Below are positions 1 through 8,043 of a DNA stretch of 22,096 bases, one piece after another. Origin of the DNA: a virus. The stretch spans positions 1-22,096 of IMG/VR virus record IMGVR_UViG_3300025300_000110; one strand, written 5' to 3'. The position numbers and the translations under genes are program-made. The notes beneath the pieces were generated by a model. That model was not told where the DNA came from and ran no database searches. It was given only the letters and a program-made list of their open reading frames with translations. Numbering within the stretch: position 1 is the first letter of the stretch; each line of letters starts with the position of its first letter.

Positions 1-17
1 AAATTGGGGCCTTCCCA

Positions 18-69
18 GGGGAATTCCCATGGGGAATTCCCATGGGGAATTCCCATGGGGAATTCCCCT
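18..69. repeat. Four tandem 13-bp palindromic repeats upstream of terS
   Basis: Four head-to-tail copies of GGGGAATTCCCAT start at 18, 31, 44 and 57; the last ends CCT instead of CAT. Each unit contains the 10-bp palindrome GGGAATTCCC, and each junction makes a second palindrome, CCCATGGG, so the tract is a chain of interleaved dyads. It ends 12 bp before the likely terS start. Its place next to the small terminase gene suggests a packaging recognition or regulatory site, but that is inference; an assembly artefact at the contig end cannot be excluded. Confidence 0.85.
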
Positions 70-81
70 GGAAAAAGACTA

Positions 82-549
82 ATGACCAGAGGCAGAAAAC
101 CGAAACCGACCGCGACCTTGAAGCTTGCTGGCACGTACCGGCCCGACCGCCACGCGGAGTCTGAGCCCGTGCCACCGGCAGAATCGAACCGGCCGGGGCT
201 GCGCCTGTCACCCAGGGCCGCGCGTCGGTTTGCGACCGTGGCGCCCATGCTGCGTCGCCAATGCGTGCTATCTGAGCTCGATAAGGGCGCCCTTGCAGCC
301 TATTGCGAGGCATACGCCAGGTGGTACGAAGCGAGGAACGCGATACACAAAGATGGCATGTGGTATACGGCCGCGTCGGGCAACATGATCAAGCACCCTG
401 CTGTCAGTGTCATGGAAGCGGCCGCCGCCGAAATGCACCGGTGGTCTGCGGAACTGGGCATGACGCCTTCGAGCCGCGCACGAATACCACGCAGCAAGAA
501 AAGCGAAACGCCAGCCGAAAAGCTGAAGGCCCTGGTCAATGGCGACTAG
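82..549 (+). CDS. terS: Phage terminase small subunit, P27 family
   Basis: This is the DNA-recognition subunit of the packaging motor. It binds the packaging site and hands DNA to the large subunit. The 155-aa product begins MTRGRKPKPT, the typical opening of P27-family small terminases (a GRKP box close to the N terminus), which is why I choose the ATG at 82 over the TTG at position 4, whose extension only translates the palindromic repeats. The middle (LSELDKGALAAYCEAYARW, then a WYTAASGNMIKHPAVSVM stretch) matches the family layout of helical regions. Its last 11 bases overlap the large terminase gene, as expected for a co-translated pair. The Shine-Dalgarno is weak (GGAAAAAG). Confidence 0.88.
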   Translation: MTRGRKPKPTATLKLAGTYRPDRHAESEPVPPAESNRPGLRLSPRAARRFATVAPMLRRQCVLSELDKGALAAYCEAYARWYEARNAIHKDGMWYTAASGNMIKHPAVSVMEAAAAEMHRWSAELGMTPSSRARIPRSKKSETPAEKLKALVNGD

Positions 550-2104
550 CAAAAACAACGCCGGTTCGGCGGTGGTGCAGTTCTGCGAACGCGCCCTGGT
601 GCATGTCCAGGGCGACCGTGCGGGCCAGGCGTTCACCCTGGAACCCTGGCAACGTCGCATTGTGCGCGACCTGTTCGGCACGGTCGACGCCGACGGCCGC
701 CGACGATACCGGGAAGCGCTCATTGCGGTGCCACGCAAGAACGGCAAATCGACCCTGGGTGCCGCCCTGGCCCTGGCCGCGTTGTGCCTCGATGGCGAGG
801 CAGGGGCCCAGATATTCAGCGCCGCCGCAGACAAGGACCAGGCCCGCCTGGTCTTCTCGATCGCCAAGGCGATGGTCGGGCGGTCGCAGCTGCTGTCGGA
901 AATGCTCCAGGTCTACGGCGATGCGATCGTGAACCCCGCACAAAACGCGGTGTATAAGCCGATCAGCGCCGACGCCTATACGAAGCACGGGTTGAACCCC
1001 CACCTGGTGATATTCGACGAACTGCACGCACAGAAAACGCCCGACCTGTACGACGTTCTCAGAACTGGCATGGGTGCCAGGTCGCAGCCGCTCATGGTTT
1101 CAATCACCACAGCGGGATTCGCCAGGGACAGCGTTTGCAGAAAAGTATGGGACTACGCCAGCGCCGTGTCGGAAGGGATGATCGACGACCCCGCGTTCTA
1201 CGCCGCCGTGTGGGAAACCGACCCCGACGCCGACTGGACTGACCCCACGCAATGGGCCGAAGCGAACCCCAACCTGGGCGTCTCGGTTTCGCATGAATTC
1301 CTGGCCAGGGAATGCGAAAAGGCGAAGCGAGACACGGCCTACGAGAACACATTTCGCCAGCTATACCTGAACCAATGGACCGAGCAAAGCGTTCGATATA
1401 TTCCCATGCGGGACTGGGACGCGACCGCGTCGATACCGGTGCCCGATATGTCGGGCGCCACGTGTTATATCGGGATCGACCTATCTAATACCGTCGACCT
1501 GACTGCCTGGGTGGCCGCCTTTCCGCTGGACCCAGAGCCAGGCGACGACGCCGCGCCGGTAGTCGCCTTGGTGCCGCGAATCTACATACCTGCCGATCGC
1601 ATGGAGGAACGCGAACGCCGCGACCGAGTGCCGTATCGGGCATGGGTTCAGGATGGCATCGTCACCGCGACCCCTGGAAATTCGGTTGATTACGACACGG
1701 TGGTGGCCGATCTACTGGCCGCCGCTGAAACCTACGACGTGCGGGGCGTTGGCATCGACCCATGGAATTCGACGCACATGCAGCAGCGTCTACTGGGCGA
1801 AGGCGTGCCCGTGGTCGCCTACCGTCAGGGATATAAAAGCTTCGCCGATCCCACCAAGCAGCTGCAACGCCTCACGCTCGAACAGAAGATTGTTCACGGC
1901 GGCCATGCACCGATGCGGTGGAACATGTCCAACCTGGTGGTGCGACGTGACGAGGCGGGCAACGTCAAACCCGACAAGGCGCGGGCCGCTGAGAAAATCG
2001 ACGTGGCCGTGGCGGCCATCATGGCGATCGGACTATGGCAGGCCGAAACCCTGGCCGCACGCAGTCATTACGAAACCAATGACCTGGTGGAATATCAATG
2101 GTAA
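539..2104 (+). CDS. terL: Phage terminase large subunit (ATPase-nuclease)
   Basis: This is the packaging motor: an N-terminal ATPase that pumps DNA into the prohead and a C-terminal RNase H-like nuclease that cuts concatemers. The 521-aa product is full length for the Terminase_1 family. Walker A is PRKNGKST at about residues 65-72, and Walker B is LVIFDE at 156-161, followed by LHA. Candidate nuclease acidic residues are D314 (IGIDLS), D407 (VGIDPWN) and D488 (EKIDVAVA), in the usual order and spacing. It overlaps terS by 11 bp and the portal gene by 7 bp (ATGGTAA), so the three genes probably share one transcript. No defect is seen. Confidence 0.96.
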   Translation: MATSKNNAGSAVVQFCERALVHVQGDRAGQAFTLEPWQRRIVRDLFGTVDADGRRRYREALIAVPRKNGKSTLGAALALAALCLDGEAGAQIFSAAADKDQARLVFSIAKAMVGRSQLLSEMLQVYGDAIVNPAQNAVYKPISADAYTKHGLNPHLVIFDELHAQKTPDLYDVLRTGMGARSQPLMVSITTAGFARDSVCRKVWDYASAVSEGMIDDPAFYAAVWETDPDADWTDPTQWAEANPNLGVSVSHEFLARECEKAKRDTAYENTFRQLYLNQWTEQSVRYIPMRDWDATASIPVPDMSGATCYIGIDLSNTVDLTAWVAAFPLDPEPGDDAAPVVALVPRIYIPADRMEERERRDRVPYRAWVQDGIVTATPGNSVDYDTVVADLLAAAETYDVRGVGIDPWNSTHMQQRLLGEGVPVVAYRQGYKSFADPTKQLQRLTLEQKIVHGGHAPMRWNMSNLVVRRDEAGNVKPDKARAAEKIDVAVAAIMAIGLWQAETLAARSHYETNDLVEYQW

Positions 2105-3780
2105 GCATACGCGACATCCTGCGGCGGTTTGAATTACGGAGGGCCTCGAAACCGGCGGCCGCTGGATCGGCCGACCCCGTATGGGTGCCACCCCTGGCGG
2201 GCGTGCACGTGGACGAGCAGACGGCGCTGCAATACAGCGCCGTATTTGCCTGCGTGCGAATCATCAGCGAAACGGTGGCCAGCCTTCCCTGGCGTCTCAT
2301 GCGCCGCCGCGACGATGGCGGGGCCGACGTGGATGACCGGTCGAACCTGCACTGGCTCATGTTCCAGGGCCCGAACAAGGAAACCAGCGCCTGGGATTTC
2401 AAGCGAACCCTGGAGGCTCACCGGCAGATTTACGGCAACGGGTACGCGGAAATTGTGCGAGACGGTGCGGGGCGGCCCCAGTCGTTGTGGATCGTGACGC
2501 CCGACCGCGTGACCCCGACACGTGACCGCGACGGCAGCGTGGCCTACCTGGTCGAGAACGGAACCACCGAACCGACGCGGCTACGCGGTCAGGACATGTT
2601 CCATTTGCGTGGCCTGGGGTTCGACGGCCTGGTGGGATATTCGCCGATCGCGCTGGCACGCCAGGCGATTGGCCTGGGCATCGCCACCGAGCAATTCGGC
2701 GCCGCCTGGTTCGGCAACGGTTCGCACGGTTCGGCGGTGCTGGAATCACCCACCCCGCTGGCACCCGACCGCTCGGCCGCCCTGGCCCAACAGTTCGAGC
2801 GCCGCAACCGAGGCCCGAAAAACGCTAGCCGTGTGCTCGTGCTCGAAGGCGGCCTGCAATACAAGCCGATCAGCGTGCCGCCCGACGACGCCCAGTTCCT
2901 ACAGACCCGCAAGTTCCAGGTCAGCGAAATCGCCAGGTGGTATAGAGTCCCACCGCACAAATTGGCCGACTTGGACCGCGCGACGTTCTCCAACATCGAG
3001 CACCAGGCCATCGAGTTCGTGACCGACGCCATTGTGCCGTGCGTCAATGGGTGGGAATCCGAGGCGCAGCGAAAGCTGATCGGCACGCCAGCCCGCAGAA
3101 CCCTGTTCACGAGGATGTCGGTGCAGGCGCTGCTGCGTGGCGACCAGGGGGCCCGTGCAGACTATTACGAGAAGCTATGGCGCATGGGTGTGCTGTCTGC
3201 CAACGAAATCAGACGGTTTGAGGATCTCAACCCGATCGACGACGGTGACCAGCACCTGGTGCAGATGAACCTCACGAACCTGGACGACGTGGGCGACGAA
3301 CCCGAACTGGAACCAGAGCCGGTGATCGAGCTACCCGACGACGACAGCGACGTGCGGGCCTATTCGGTCTATCTACTAGAGCCATTGTCGGAGTCACTGG
3401 GCCGTTGCGTGCGGAAGGAATCGCGCGCAATGGCCCAGGCAGCTGAGCGGGGCAAATTGGACGCGAAGCGAATAGCGTTCTACGAAACCTTCGACGATGA
3501 AGTGGCCGACGCGGTCGAACCCTGCGTGCGTGCCCTGGCGCGTTGTGTACGCGGCGACGCGTTCGGTGCGGCCGACGACGCCCTGGTGGCGACCATCGCC
3601 CGCGATTACGGCGCCGAGCACGTTGCCGAGAGCCTGGCCGACCTGGAGGCGGCCGCCGCCGCCGGTGACGTTGGCGGCCTGGCTGATCTATGGTCGATTG
3701 AGCGGGCACCACGCCACGCGGCCGCCATCATGGACAAGGCGACGAAAATGCTAGGAACCCAAAATGAAATCAGAACATGA
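2098..3780 (+). CDS. Portal protein, HK97 family
   Basis: The portal is the dodecameric ring at the head vertex through which DNA enters and leaves. The 560-aa product has the family opening (AALQYSAVFACVRIISETVASLPW around residues 40-65, typically S-x-V-x-A-C-v-x-i-i-a), then a DVFHLRGL-like segment (QDMFHLRGLGFDGLVGYSPI) and FLQTRKFQVSEIARWYRVPPHKL near 265-290, all hallmarks of phage_portal proteins. The C terminus past about residue 400 is unusually long and acidic (PELEPEPVIELPDDDSD), followed by an alpha-helical Ala/Asp-rich tail, longer than the roughly 400-430 aa common in this family. Start ATG 2098 overlaps the terL stop; the end overlaps the protease gene by 17 bp. Confidence 0.94.
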   Translation: MVSIRDILRRFELRRASKPAAAGSADPVWVPPLAGVHVDEQTALQYSAVFACVRIISETVASLPWRLMRRRDDGGADVDDRSNLHWLMFQGPNKETSAWDFKRTLEAHRQIYGNGYAEIVRDGAGRPQSLWIVTPDRVTPTRDRDGSVAYLVENGTTEPTRLRGQDMFHLRGLGFDGLVGYSPIALARQAIGLGIATEQFGAAWFGNGSHGSAVLESPTPLAPDRSAALAQQFERRNRGPKNASRVLVLEGGLQYKPISVPPDDAQFLQTRKFQVSEIARWYRVPPHKLADLDRATFSNIEHQAIEFVTDAIVPCVNGWESEAQRKLIGTPARRTLFTRMSVQALLRGDQGARADYYEKLWRMGVLSANEIRRFEDLNPIDDGDQHLVQMNLTNLDDVGDEPELEPEPVIELPDDDSDVRAYSVYLLEPLSESLGRCVRKESRAMAQAAERGKLDAKRIAFYETFDDEVADAVEPCVRALARCVRGDAFGAADDALVATIARDYGAEHVAESLADLEAAAAAGDVGGLADLWSIERAPRHAAAIMDKATKMLGTQNEIRT

Positions 3781-4369
3781 AATCAGGCACGCCAGCGTTC
3801 AGGAACTACGCGCCGGGGGCGGCGAATTGCCCACCCTGGAGGGATACGCGGCCGTCTTCGATGAACCGAGCGAACCGATAGGCGGCATGTTCCTGGAGTT
3901 TGTCGATCGGGGGGCGTTCACGCGGTCCCTGGCAAGCGGGCCCGATGTTCGGGCCCTGGTCGACCACGACCCGAGCAAGATACTTGGCAGGTCGACGGCT
4001 GGCACGCTTCGGCTTCGCGAGGATTCGCACGGGCTGCTGGCGTCTATCACCCCACCGGATACGACCGTGGGCCGCGATATTGCGGAATCGGTCAGGCGGG
4101 GCGACGTGTCGCAGATGTCGTTCGCGTTTAGCGTGGTCGGCCAGGCCTGGGAGGAGCCCGAGGGCGACCAGTTGCCCAGGCGGCACCTGGTCGACGTCGA
4201 TTTGCACGACGTCTCGGTTGTGACCTACCCGGCCTATACCGGCACCGAAATCAGCGCCCGAACCGTCAGCGAATACGAAGCCGCGATGCGGCAGCGGTCG
4301 GTGCTCGATCGCCAAGCGGCCCAGGCCGCCTACCTGGCACATTTGGAGGTTGGCCACCCTGGCATATAA
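3764..4369 (+). CDS. Prohead maturation protease, HK97 family (U35-like)
   Basis: This serine protease is packed in the prohead and trims the capsid protein's N-terminal scaffolding domain before expansion. The 201-aa product shows the family signatures: EGYAAVFDEPSE near residue 26, a catalytic-His region VDHDP (H68), the Ser region VSQMSFAF (S119), and the downstream LHDVSVVTYPAY block. Start ATG 3764 lies inside the portal gene (17-bp overlap). Its TAA stop is embedded in a perfect TATAAT hexamer (4365-4370), so the gene end doubles as a possible promoter. The order portal-protease-capsid is the standard HK97 order, which raises confidence. Confidence 0.95.
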   Translation: MKSEHEIRHASVQELRAGGGELPTLEGYAAVFDEPSEPIGGMFLEFVDRGAFTRSLASGPDVRALVDHDPSKILGRSTAGTLRLREDSHGLLASITPPDTTVGRDIAESVRRGDVSQMSFAFSVVGQAWEEPEGDQLPRRHLVDVDLHDVSVVTYPAYTGTEISARTVSEYEAAMRQRSVLDRQAAQAAYLAHLEVGHPGI

Positions 4370-4370
4370 T
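4343..4370 (+). promoter_or_regulatory. Candidate sigma70-type promoter before the capsid gene
   Basis: A perfect TATAAT sits at 4365-4370 over the protease stop codon. The best upstream partner is TTGGAG at 4343-4348 with a 16-bp spacer, matching only three of six TTGACA positions. A start near 4377 would read into the 4465-4508 terminator and give an RNA of about 130 nt, or the capsid mRNA if the terminator is bypassed. In G+C-rich DNA a perfect -10 hexamer is uncommon, but no experimental support is available here. Confidence 0.45.
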
Positions 4371-4376
4371 TAGGAA

Positions 4377-4508
4377 AACTTGCCCAAGCCACGCCACGCG
4401 TGCACCGGCCTAGACCGTTGCCCGCGTGACCGTGCGACGGCGAATCGTCCATGCTCAGCCATCGGCGCATCGTCAACCTTAAACCAGGTTGTCGGTGCGC
4501 TTTTTTTT
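4377..4508 (+). ncRNA. Candidate leader RNA or small RNA ahead of the major capsid gene
   Basis: The 176-bp gap between protease and capsid genes holds no convincing ORF. It lies between a TATAAT box (4365-4370) and a strong intrinsic terminator (4465-4508), defining a predicted transcript of roughly 130 nt. It also contains a short stem GACG/CGTC around 4436-4449. It may be an attenuator that sets capsid expression relative to upstream genes, or a stand-alone small RNA. Both readings are inference from the promoter-terminator arrangement. Confidence 0.4.
4465..4508 (+). terminator. Strong intrinsic terminator or attenuator upstream of the capsid gene
   Basis: The left arm 4465-4479 pairs with the right arm 4486-4500 over 15 positions with one T-T mismatch and one G-T wobble. 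The loop is the 6-nt TAAACC, and eight T residues (4501-4508) follow immediately. This is a textbook Rho-independent terminator. It sits 37 bp before the capsid ATG, so capsid mRNA must come from readthrough or conditional antitermination. Confidence 0.88.
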
Positions 4509-4545
4509 GGGCGAGCGTTACCGGCGATACACAAAGGTCGAAACC

Positions 4546-5910
4546 ATGACAATTCAAGAACTACGCGAGGCCCAATCGGCAGCGCATAACAACGGGGCGG
4601 CCATCGCCGCCGCCGCTGAGGCCGAGGGGCGGCAACTGACCGCTTCCGACGTCGAGCGGCTCGAAACGTACCAGGACGAATTTAGGCAGCTGAAAGTACA
4701 AATCGAGCAACTGAACGAACTGGCCGACCAGGCAGCGCAACTGAATGCCGTCGACGGTCGACGCACGGAACCGGCAGAACCGACGACCGAGCCACGCGGC
4801 GTATCGAAAATCACCGGGGGCACCTATCGCAACGACGACAAGGGCCTGTGGGGTTTCCGAGATATGGGCGAGTGGGCCAACGCCGTCGCCCGTGCGAATC
4901 GGCCAGGCAACCCGCAGATGGATGAGCGGCTACGCACAGAACTGCGTGCCGATCCCGACGGCGCCAATGAGGCAATCGACAGTGAAGGTGGCTTCGCAGT
5001 ACCGCCAGACGCCCGACGTGATATCAACGCCCTGATCCGGGGCGAAGATTCGTTGTTGGGTCGGTGCGATGAAATCACCACCGGCAGCAACCGTCTCACG
5101 GTCCCGACCGACGAAACGACGCCCTGGGGTTCTAGTGGCATCCAGGCATACTGGGATTCAGAACAGAGCCAGGCGACGCAGTCGAAGCCCAGTATTCAGG
5201 AAGTCGGCGTCACGCTTCACAAGCTGCGGGCCCTGGCACCTGTTACCGACGAACTGCTCGAAGACAACAGCGCAATGGCGGCCTATTTGAATCGCAAGGC
5301 CCCCGAAGTGCTCACGTACAAGATCAACGAAGCAATCGTACAGGGCACGGGTGCGGGCCAGCCCCTGGGAATCCTGAACAGTGGCGGCAAGGTCGAGGTT
5401 GCGAAGGTCGGTAGCCAGGTGGCCGACACGGTGGTCGGGGTCAATGTCATCAACATGTGGTCACGCCTGTATGCACCCTCGCGGCCGAACGCCGTGTGGC
5501 TGATCAACCAGGACGTGGAACCGGAACTGCTGACCCTTCAAAAGCAGGGCAAGCTGGATACCGGCGCATCGACTGCCGACTGGGGCGAAGCGCTTTACAT
5601 GCCAGCCGGTGGCCTAAGCGGCGCGCCTTACGGCACGCTTTTCGGGCGGCCTGTCATCCCGACCCAGGCGTGCGAAACCTTGGGCGATGCGGGTGACATC
5701 ATCCTGGCCGACCTGGGCCAGTACCTGGCACCGGTCAAGGGCGGCGGTATTCGCCAGTCGTCGAGCATCCACCTCTGGTTCGATTGGGACGTCACCGCGT
5801 TCAAATTCTCATTCCGTATGGGCGGCCAGCCGTGGCTGTCGGCCCCGATTTCGCCGCGTGATGGAAGCACCACGCTGTCACCCTTCGTCACCCTGGCCGC
5901 TAGGGCCTAA
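4546..5910 (+). CDS. Major capsid protein, HK97 family
   Basis: This is the shell subunit of the icosahedral head. The 454-aa product starts with a charged, coiled-coil N-terminal region (MTIQELREAQ to about residue 75) like the HK97 delta (scaffolding) domain removed by the protease. The shell domain follows, with SEGGFAVPPDARRDI near 145-160, a LAPVTDELLEDN segment in the central part, and a C-terminal GRPVIPTQACETLGDAGDIILADLGQY block, all typical of phage_capsid proteins. ATG 4546 is chosen because AAAGG (4533-4537) lies 8 bp upstream; the frame stays open to a TTG at 4489, but that extension would run through the terminator stem. Confidence 0.96.
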   Translation: MTIQELREAQSAAHNNGAAIAAAAEAEGRQLTASDVERLETYQDEFRQLKVQIEQLNELADQAAQLNAVDGRRTEPAEPTTEPRGVSKITGGTYRNDDKGLWGFRDMGEWANAVARANRPGNPQMDERLRTELRADPDGANEAIDSEGGFAVPPDARRDINALIRGEDSLLGRCDEITTGSNRLTVPTDETTPWGSSGIQAYWDSEQSQATQSKPSIQEVGVTLHKLRALAPVTDELLEDNSAMAAYLNRKAPEVLTYKINEAIVQGTGAGQPLGILNSGGKVEVAKVGSQVADTVVGVNVINMWSRLYAPSRPNAVWLINQDVEPELLTLQKQGKLDTGASTADWGEALYMPAGGLSGAPYGTLFGRPVIPTQACETLGDAGDIILADLGQYLAPVKGGGIRQSSSIHLWFDWDVTAFKFSFRMGGQPWLSAPISPRDGSTTLSPFVTLAARA

Positions 5911-5930
5911 TCAGTAGGAGCAACGATCTC

Positions 5931-6434
5931 ATGGGTTCTCCATTTACGCAAAATTCGCAAATCGTCAGCGGGTTCGTGCCCGTCGACATGCAAGCCGGTG
6001 CAAACACCGGCGACTGGGTCAGCGTTGAGAATTTCAACCACGTGGCGATTGTATTTTTCAAGGCAGCTGGCACGGCGGGCGATGATCCCACGATTACCGT
6101 TTCCCAGGCGACCGACGCCGCAGGTACATCGTCCAAGGCGTTGAATTTCACGCGCATTTATACGAAGCAGGGCACCCTTTCGAGCGTGGCAAATTTCACC
6201 CTTACCACGCAATCGGCGGCCAACACCTACACCGACGCGACGTCGGCCGAGGTCCAGGCTATCTGGGTGGTCGAATTCGACGCCGACGACCTTGACGTAT
6301 CGTCGGGGTTCACGCACGTTCAGGCGAGCGTGGCCGACGTGGGCAGCAACGCCCAGGTGGGTGCGTGCCTCTACCTGGCGACGGAGCCACGCTACGCGGC
6401 GGCAGTTGCCGACGCTACCAGCGCGATCAGCTGA
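5931..6434 (+). CDS. Unrecognised structural protein after the capsid gene; possible decoration protein
   Basis: The 167-aa product is Thr/Ala/Ser-rich and looks beta-rich, with no signal peptide and no membrane segment (for example TITVSQATDAAGTSSKAL and FTLTTQSAANTYTDATSAEV). I do not recognise the family. Its place directly after the capsid gene, 20 bp downstream with AGGAG at 5916-5920, is where head decoration or cement proteins often lie, so that role is plausible. It is the last gene before the UUCG-loop terminator, so capsid and this gene may form their own highly expressed transcription unit. Confidence 0.75.
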   Translation: MGSPFTQNSQIVSGFVPVDMQAGANTGDWVSVENFNHVAIVFFKAAGTAGDDPTITVSQATDAAGTSSKALNFTRIYTKQGTLSSVANFTLTTQSAANTYTDATSAEVQAIWVVEFDADDLDVSSGFTHVQASVADVGSNAQVGACLYLATEPRYAAAVADATSAIS

Positions 6435-6456
6435 CGGGTGGTCTTTCTCTTTTTCC

Positions 6457-6492
6457 GGTCTGGCGCGCCCTTCGGGGCGCGCTAGACTTTTT
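6457..6492 (+). terminator. Intrinsic terminator with UUCG tetraloop
   Basis: Arms 6457-6470 and 6475-6488 pair over 14 positions, including two G-T wobbles, around a C(TTCG)G tetraloop. Five T residues (6488-6492) follow, the first of them part of the last wobble pair. The core stem GCGCGCCC/GGGCGCGC is very stable. It lies 23 bp after the 5931-6434 stop codon and closes the capsid transcription unit. Confidence 0.92.
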
Positions 6493-6503
6493 CGAGGTTG
6501 GGC

Positions 6504-6737
6504 ATGCGAATCAAATTCACCGCGAAACCAAGCGCAAACGCTGGCGGCGAAGCGTTTGAAGTCGGCGAGGTCTACGACCTGGACGAACCGAGTGCCTGGC
6601 GTTGGGTTCGTCGCAAGGTGGCCGAAATAGTCGAGGTCGAAACGGCCGACGCAGCGCCTCGCAAGCGACGAGGCCGGGCGCGAAAAACCAAGGGAACAAC
6701 CGATGGGTCTGACGCAGACAACAAAACCGTCGGGTGA
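6504..6737 (+). CDS. Small hypothetical phage protein with basic tail
   Basis: The 77-aa product begins MRIKFTAKPS, followed by a GEVYDLDEPSAWRWVRRKVAEIVE segment. Many siphophages carry a similar small protein just before the head-tail connector, with a basic opening and then a glycine-valine-leucine turn leading to an arginine-rich helix, but I know no function for it. The C terminus is Lys/Arg-rich (RKRRGRARKTK), which could bind nucleic acid. ATG 6504 has GAGG at 6494-6497, six bases upstream; a TTG two codons earlier is possible. The last 35 bp overlap the next gene. Confidence 0.75.
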   Translation: MRIKFTAKPSANAGGEAFEVGEVYDLDEPSAWRWVRRKVAEIVEVETADAAPRKRRGRARKTKGTTDGSDADNKTVG

Positions 6738-7278
6738 ACCTGTCACCCTGGACGCGTTCAAGAACCACGCGAGGATCGACGGCGACCACGACAACGAAGC
6801 GGCGCAGCTGCTGCTGCGTTCGGCGACGCGGCATATCGAGCACCTGACCGCGCGACAGTTCATCAACGCGACCTGGCAATACACCTTCGACGCGTGGCCC
6901 GCTTCTGGCGTGGTCTGGATTCCAAAGGCGCCCCTTGTTTCGGTTACGTCTATCACCTACCTGGACGGCGACGGTGCCACGCAAACGGTATCAACCGACG
7001 TCTACCAGGCGGTGACGAACGAAGCGCCGGGTTCGATTCGCTTGAAGTATGGGCAATCCTGGCCGTCGGCCCGAGAGGATACCGACGCGGTAACGGTCAC
7101 ATTTGTCGCGGGCTACGGTGCCGACGCGGCAAACGTGCCCGAGGTGGCACGGTTCGCCATTCAGCGCCTGGGCACCTTCTGGTATTGGAACCCTGGCACC
7201 AGCGAAACGCCGCTGGACGTCGATAGCGTGGTTCAAAATCTCAAAGCTTTTCCCCGCGTGGAGGTGCTGAATGGCTGA
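6703..7278 (+). CDS. Head-tail connector protein, gp6-like
   Basis: This protein forms the ring below the portal that extends the DNA channel toward the tail. The 191-aa product has the family shape: PVTLDAFKNHARIDGDHDNE at the N terminus (the usual L-x-x-a-K-x-h-L-r-i-d-x-d-x-D-d element), helical residues through RHIEHLTARQF, a YTFDAWPASGVVWIPKAPL beta segment, SITYLDGDG, and a C-terminal ARFAIQRLGTFWYWNP helix. AGGGA at 6691-6695 precedes ATG 6703. It overlaps the preceding gene by 35 bp and the following gene by 8 bp. Confidence 0.88.
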   Translation: MGLTQTTKPSGEPVTLDAFKNHARIDGDHDNEAAQLLLRSATRHIEHLTARQFINATWQYTFDAWPASGVVWIPKAPLVSVTSITYLDGDGATQTVSTDVYQAVTNEAPGSIRLKYGQSWPSAREDTDAVTVTFVAGYGADAANVPEVARFAIQRLGTFWYWNPGTSETPLDVDSVVQNLKAFPRVEVLNG

Positions 7279-7693
7279 CGTGACCATCACGGCGGCCCAG
7301 GTGCAGCCGTCGACCACGGGGGGCTGGACATTGGGCCAGGGTATCGCCGGCGCCACCATTACCGCAGGGCAACCGATATACGCCGACGCAACTGACGGCG
7401 GCAAGCTCAAACCGGCTGACGCCGACGCCGAAGCGACAGCGGCCGCCAGGGGGATCGCAGTATCAAACGCAGCAGATGAGCAACCGGTGCGCTACCTGGT
7501 CGCGGGGCCCGTCATCCTGGGCAGCGGCAACCTGGTGCAGGGCCGCAGCTATTTCGTATCGAGTAATGCCGGCGGAATTTGCCGAGAGGCCGACGTGGCG
7601 TCAAGCAAATACACGACGGCACTGGGCCTGGCGACCACGACCAGTGAACTGACCGTGAATTTGCAATCGTCGGGCGTCACCAACAGCGCATGA
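7271..7693 (+). CDS. Hypothetical structural protein, decoration-like
   Basis: The 140-aa product is small, acidic and beta-rich, with ITAGQPIYADATDGGKLKPADADAEA-type turns and a central ARGIAVSNAADEQPVRYLVAGPV segment. This pattern (start-up value, additive phrase, then a predicted short beta barrel) recalls DUF2190-like capsid cement proteins, though I cannot assign the family firmly. Its position between the connector and the head-closure gene supports a virion role. Start ATG 7271 overlaps the connector gene; its stop overlaps the next ATG. Confidence 0.72.
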   Translation: MADVTITAAQVQPSTTGGWTLGQGIAGATITAGQPIYADATDGGKLKPADADAEATAAARGIAVSNAADEQPVRYLVAGPVILGSGNLVQGRSYFVSSNAGGICREADVASSKYTTALGLATTTSELTVNLQSSGVTNSA

Positions 7694-8043
7694 AACTACC
7701 AGCGGACAACATGCGGCACCGTGCCATTCTCCTGGCGTCTGACGAGGCGGGCGACCCGTACGGACAGCCGACGCGTGCGTGGCGTCAGCAGGGCCAGCCG
7801 CGATGGGTGAGCATCGAACCCCTGCGAGCCCACGACATCTTCGCCGCAGACCAGAACCAGACCACCGAGACGCACGTGGTGCGTATGGCCTGGACACCGA
7901 CACCACCCACGACTCAGCAGCGTTTGCAACTGCTCACCACCGGCCGCCTTTTTGAAATCTCACGCGTGACCGATCTGAAAGAGGAGCACCGCGTCACCGA
8001 ATTACTCGTGACCGAGCGGGCCGATGGAACCACCGATGGCTAA
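7690..8043 (+). CDS. Head-tail adaptor (head closure) protein
   Basis: The 117-aa product resembles the Phage_H_T_join / SPP1 gp16 group that plugs the connector after packaging. Features seen are NMRHRAILLASDEAGDPYGQPTRAWRQQGQPRWVSIEPLRA at the N terminus (the family's hR-x-x-h... W-a-x-v-p-l motif), then THVVRMAWTPTPPTTQQRL and a C-terminal LFEISRVTDLKEEHRVTELLVTE. Family size is about 100-120 aa, so it looks complete. It overlaps the preceding gene by ATGA and is overlapped by the gp10-like gene. Confidence 0.84.
   Translation: MKLPADNMRHRAILLASDEAGDPYGQPTRAWRQQGQPRWVSIEPLRAHDIFAADQNQTTETHVVRMAWTPTPPTTQQRLQLLTTGRLFEISRVTDLKEEHRVTELLVTERADGTTDG

Noticed and set aside
4-81. Extended terS start at TTG 4
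   Set aside because: The extra 26 residues only translate the palindromic repeats; P27-family proteins start near the GRKPKP box, which follows ATG 82.
4380-4589. Small + ORF between protease and capsid genes
   Set aside because: It needs a TTG start, has no ribosome-binding site, and crosses the strong terminator and the capsid start.
5907-6956. Long minus-strand ORF (349 aa)
   Set aside because: It lies opposite the decoration, small basic and connector genes, spans the UUCG terminator, and shows no family motif. Long antisense frames are expected in G+C-rich DNA.
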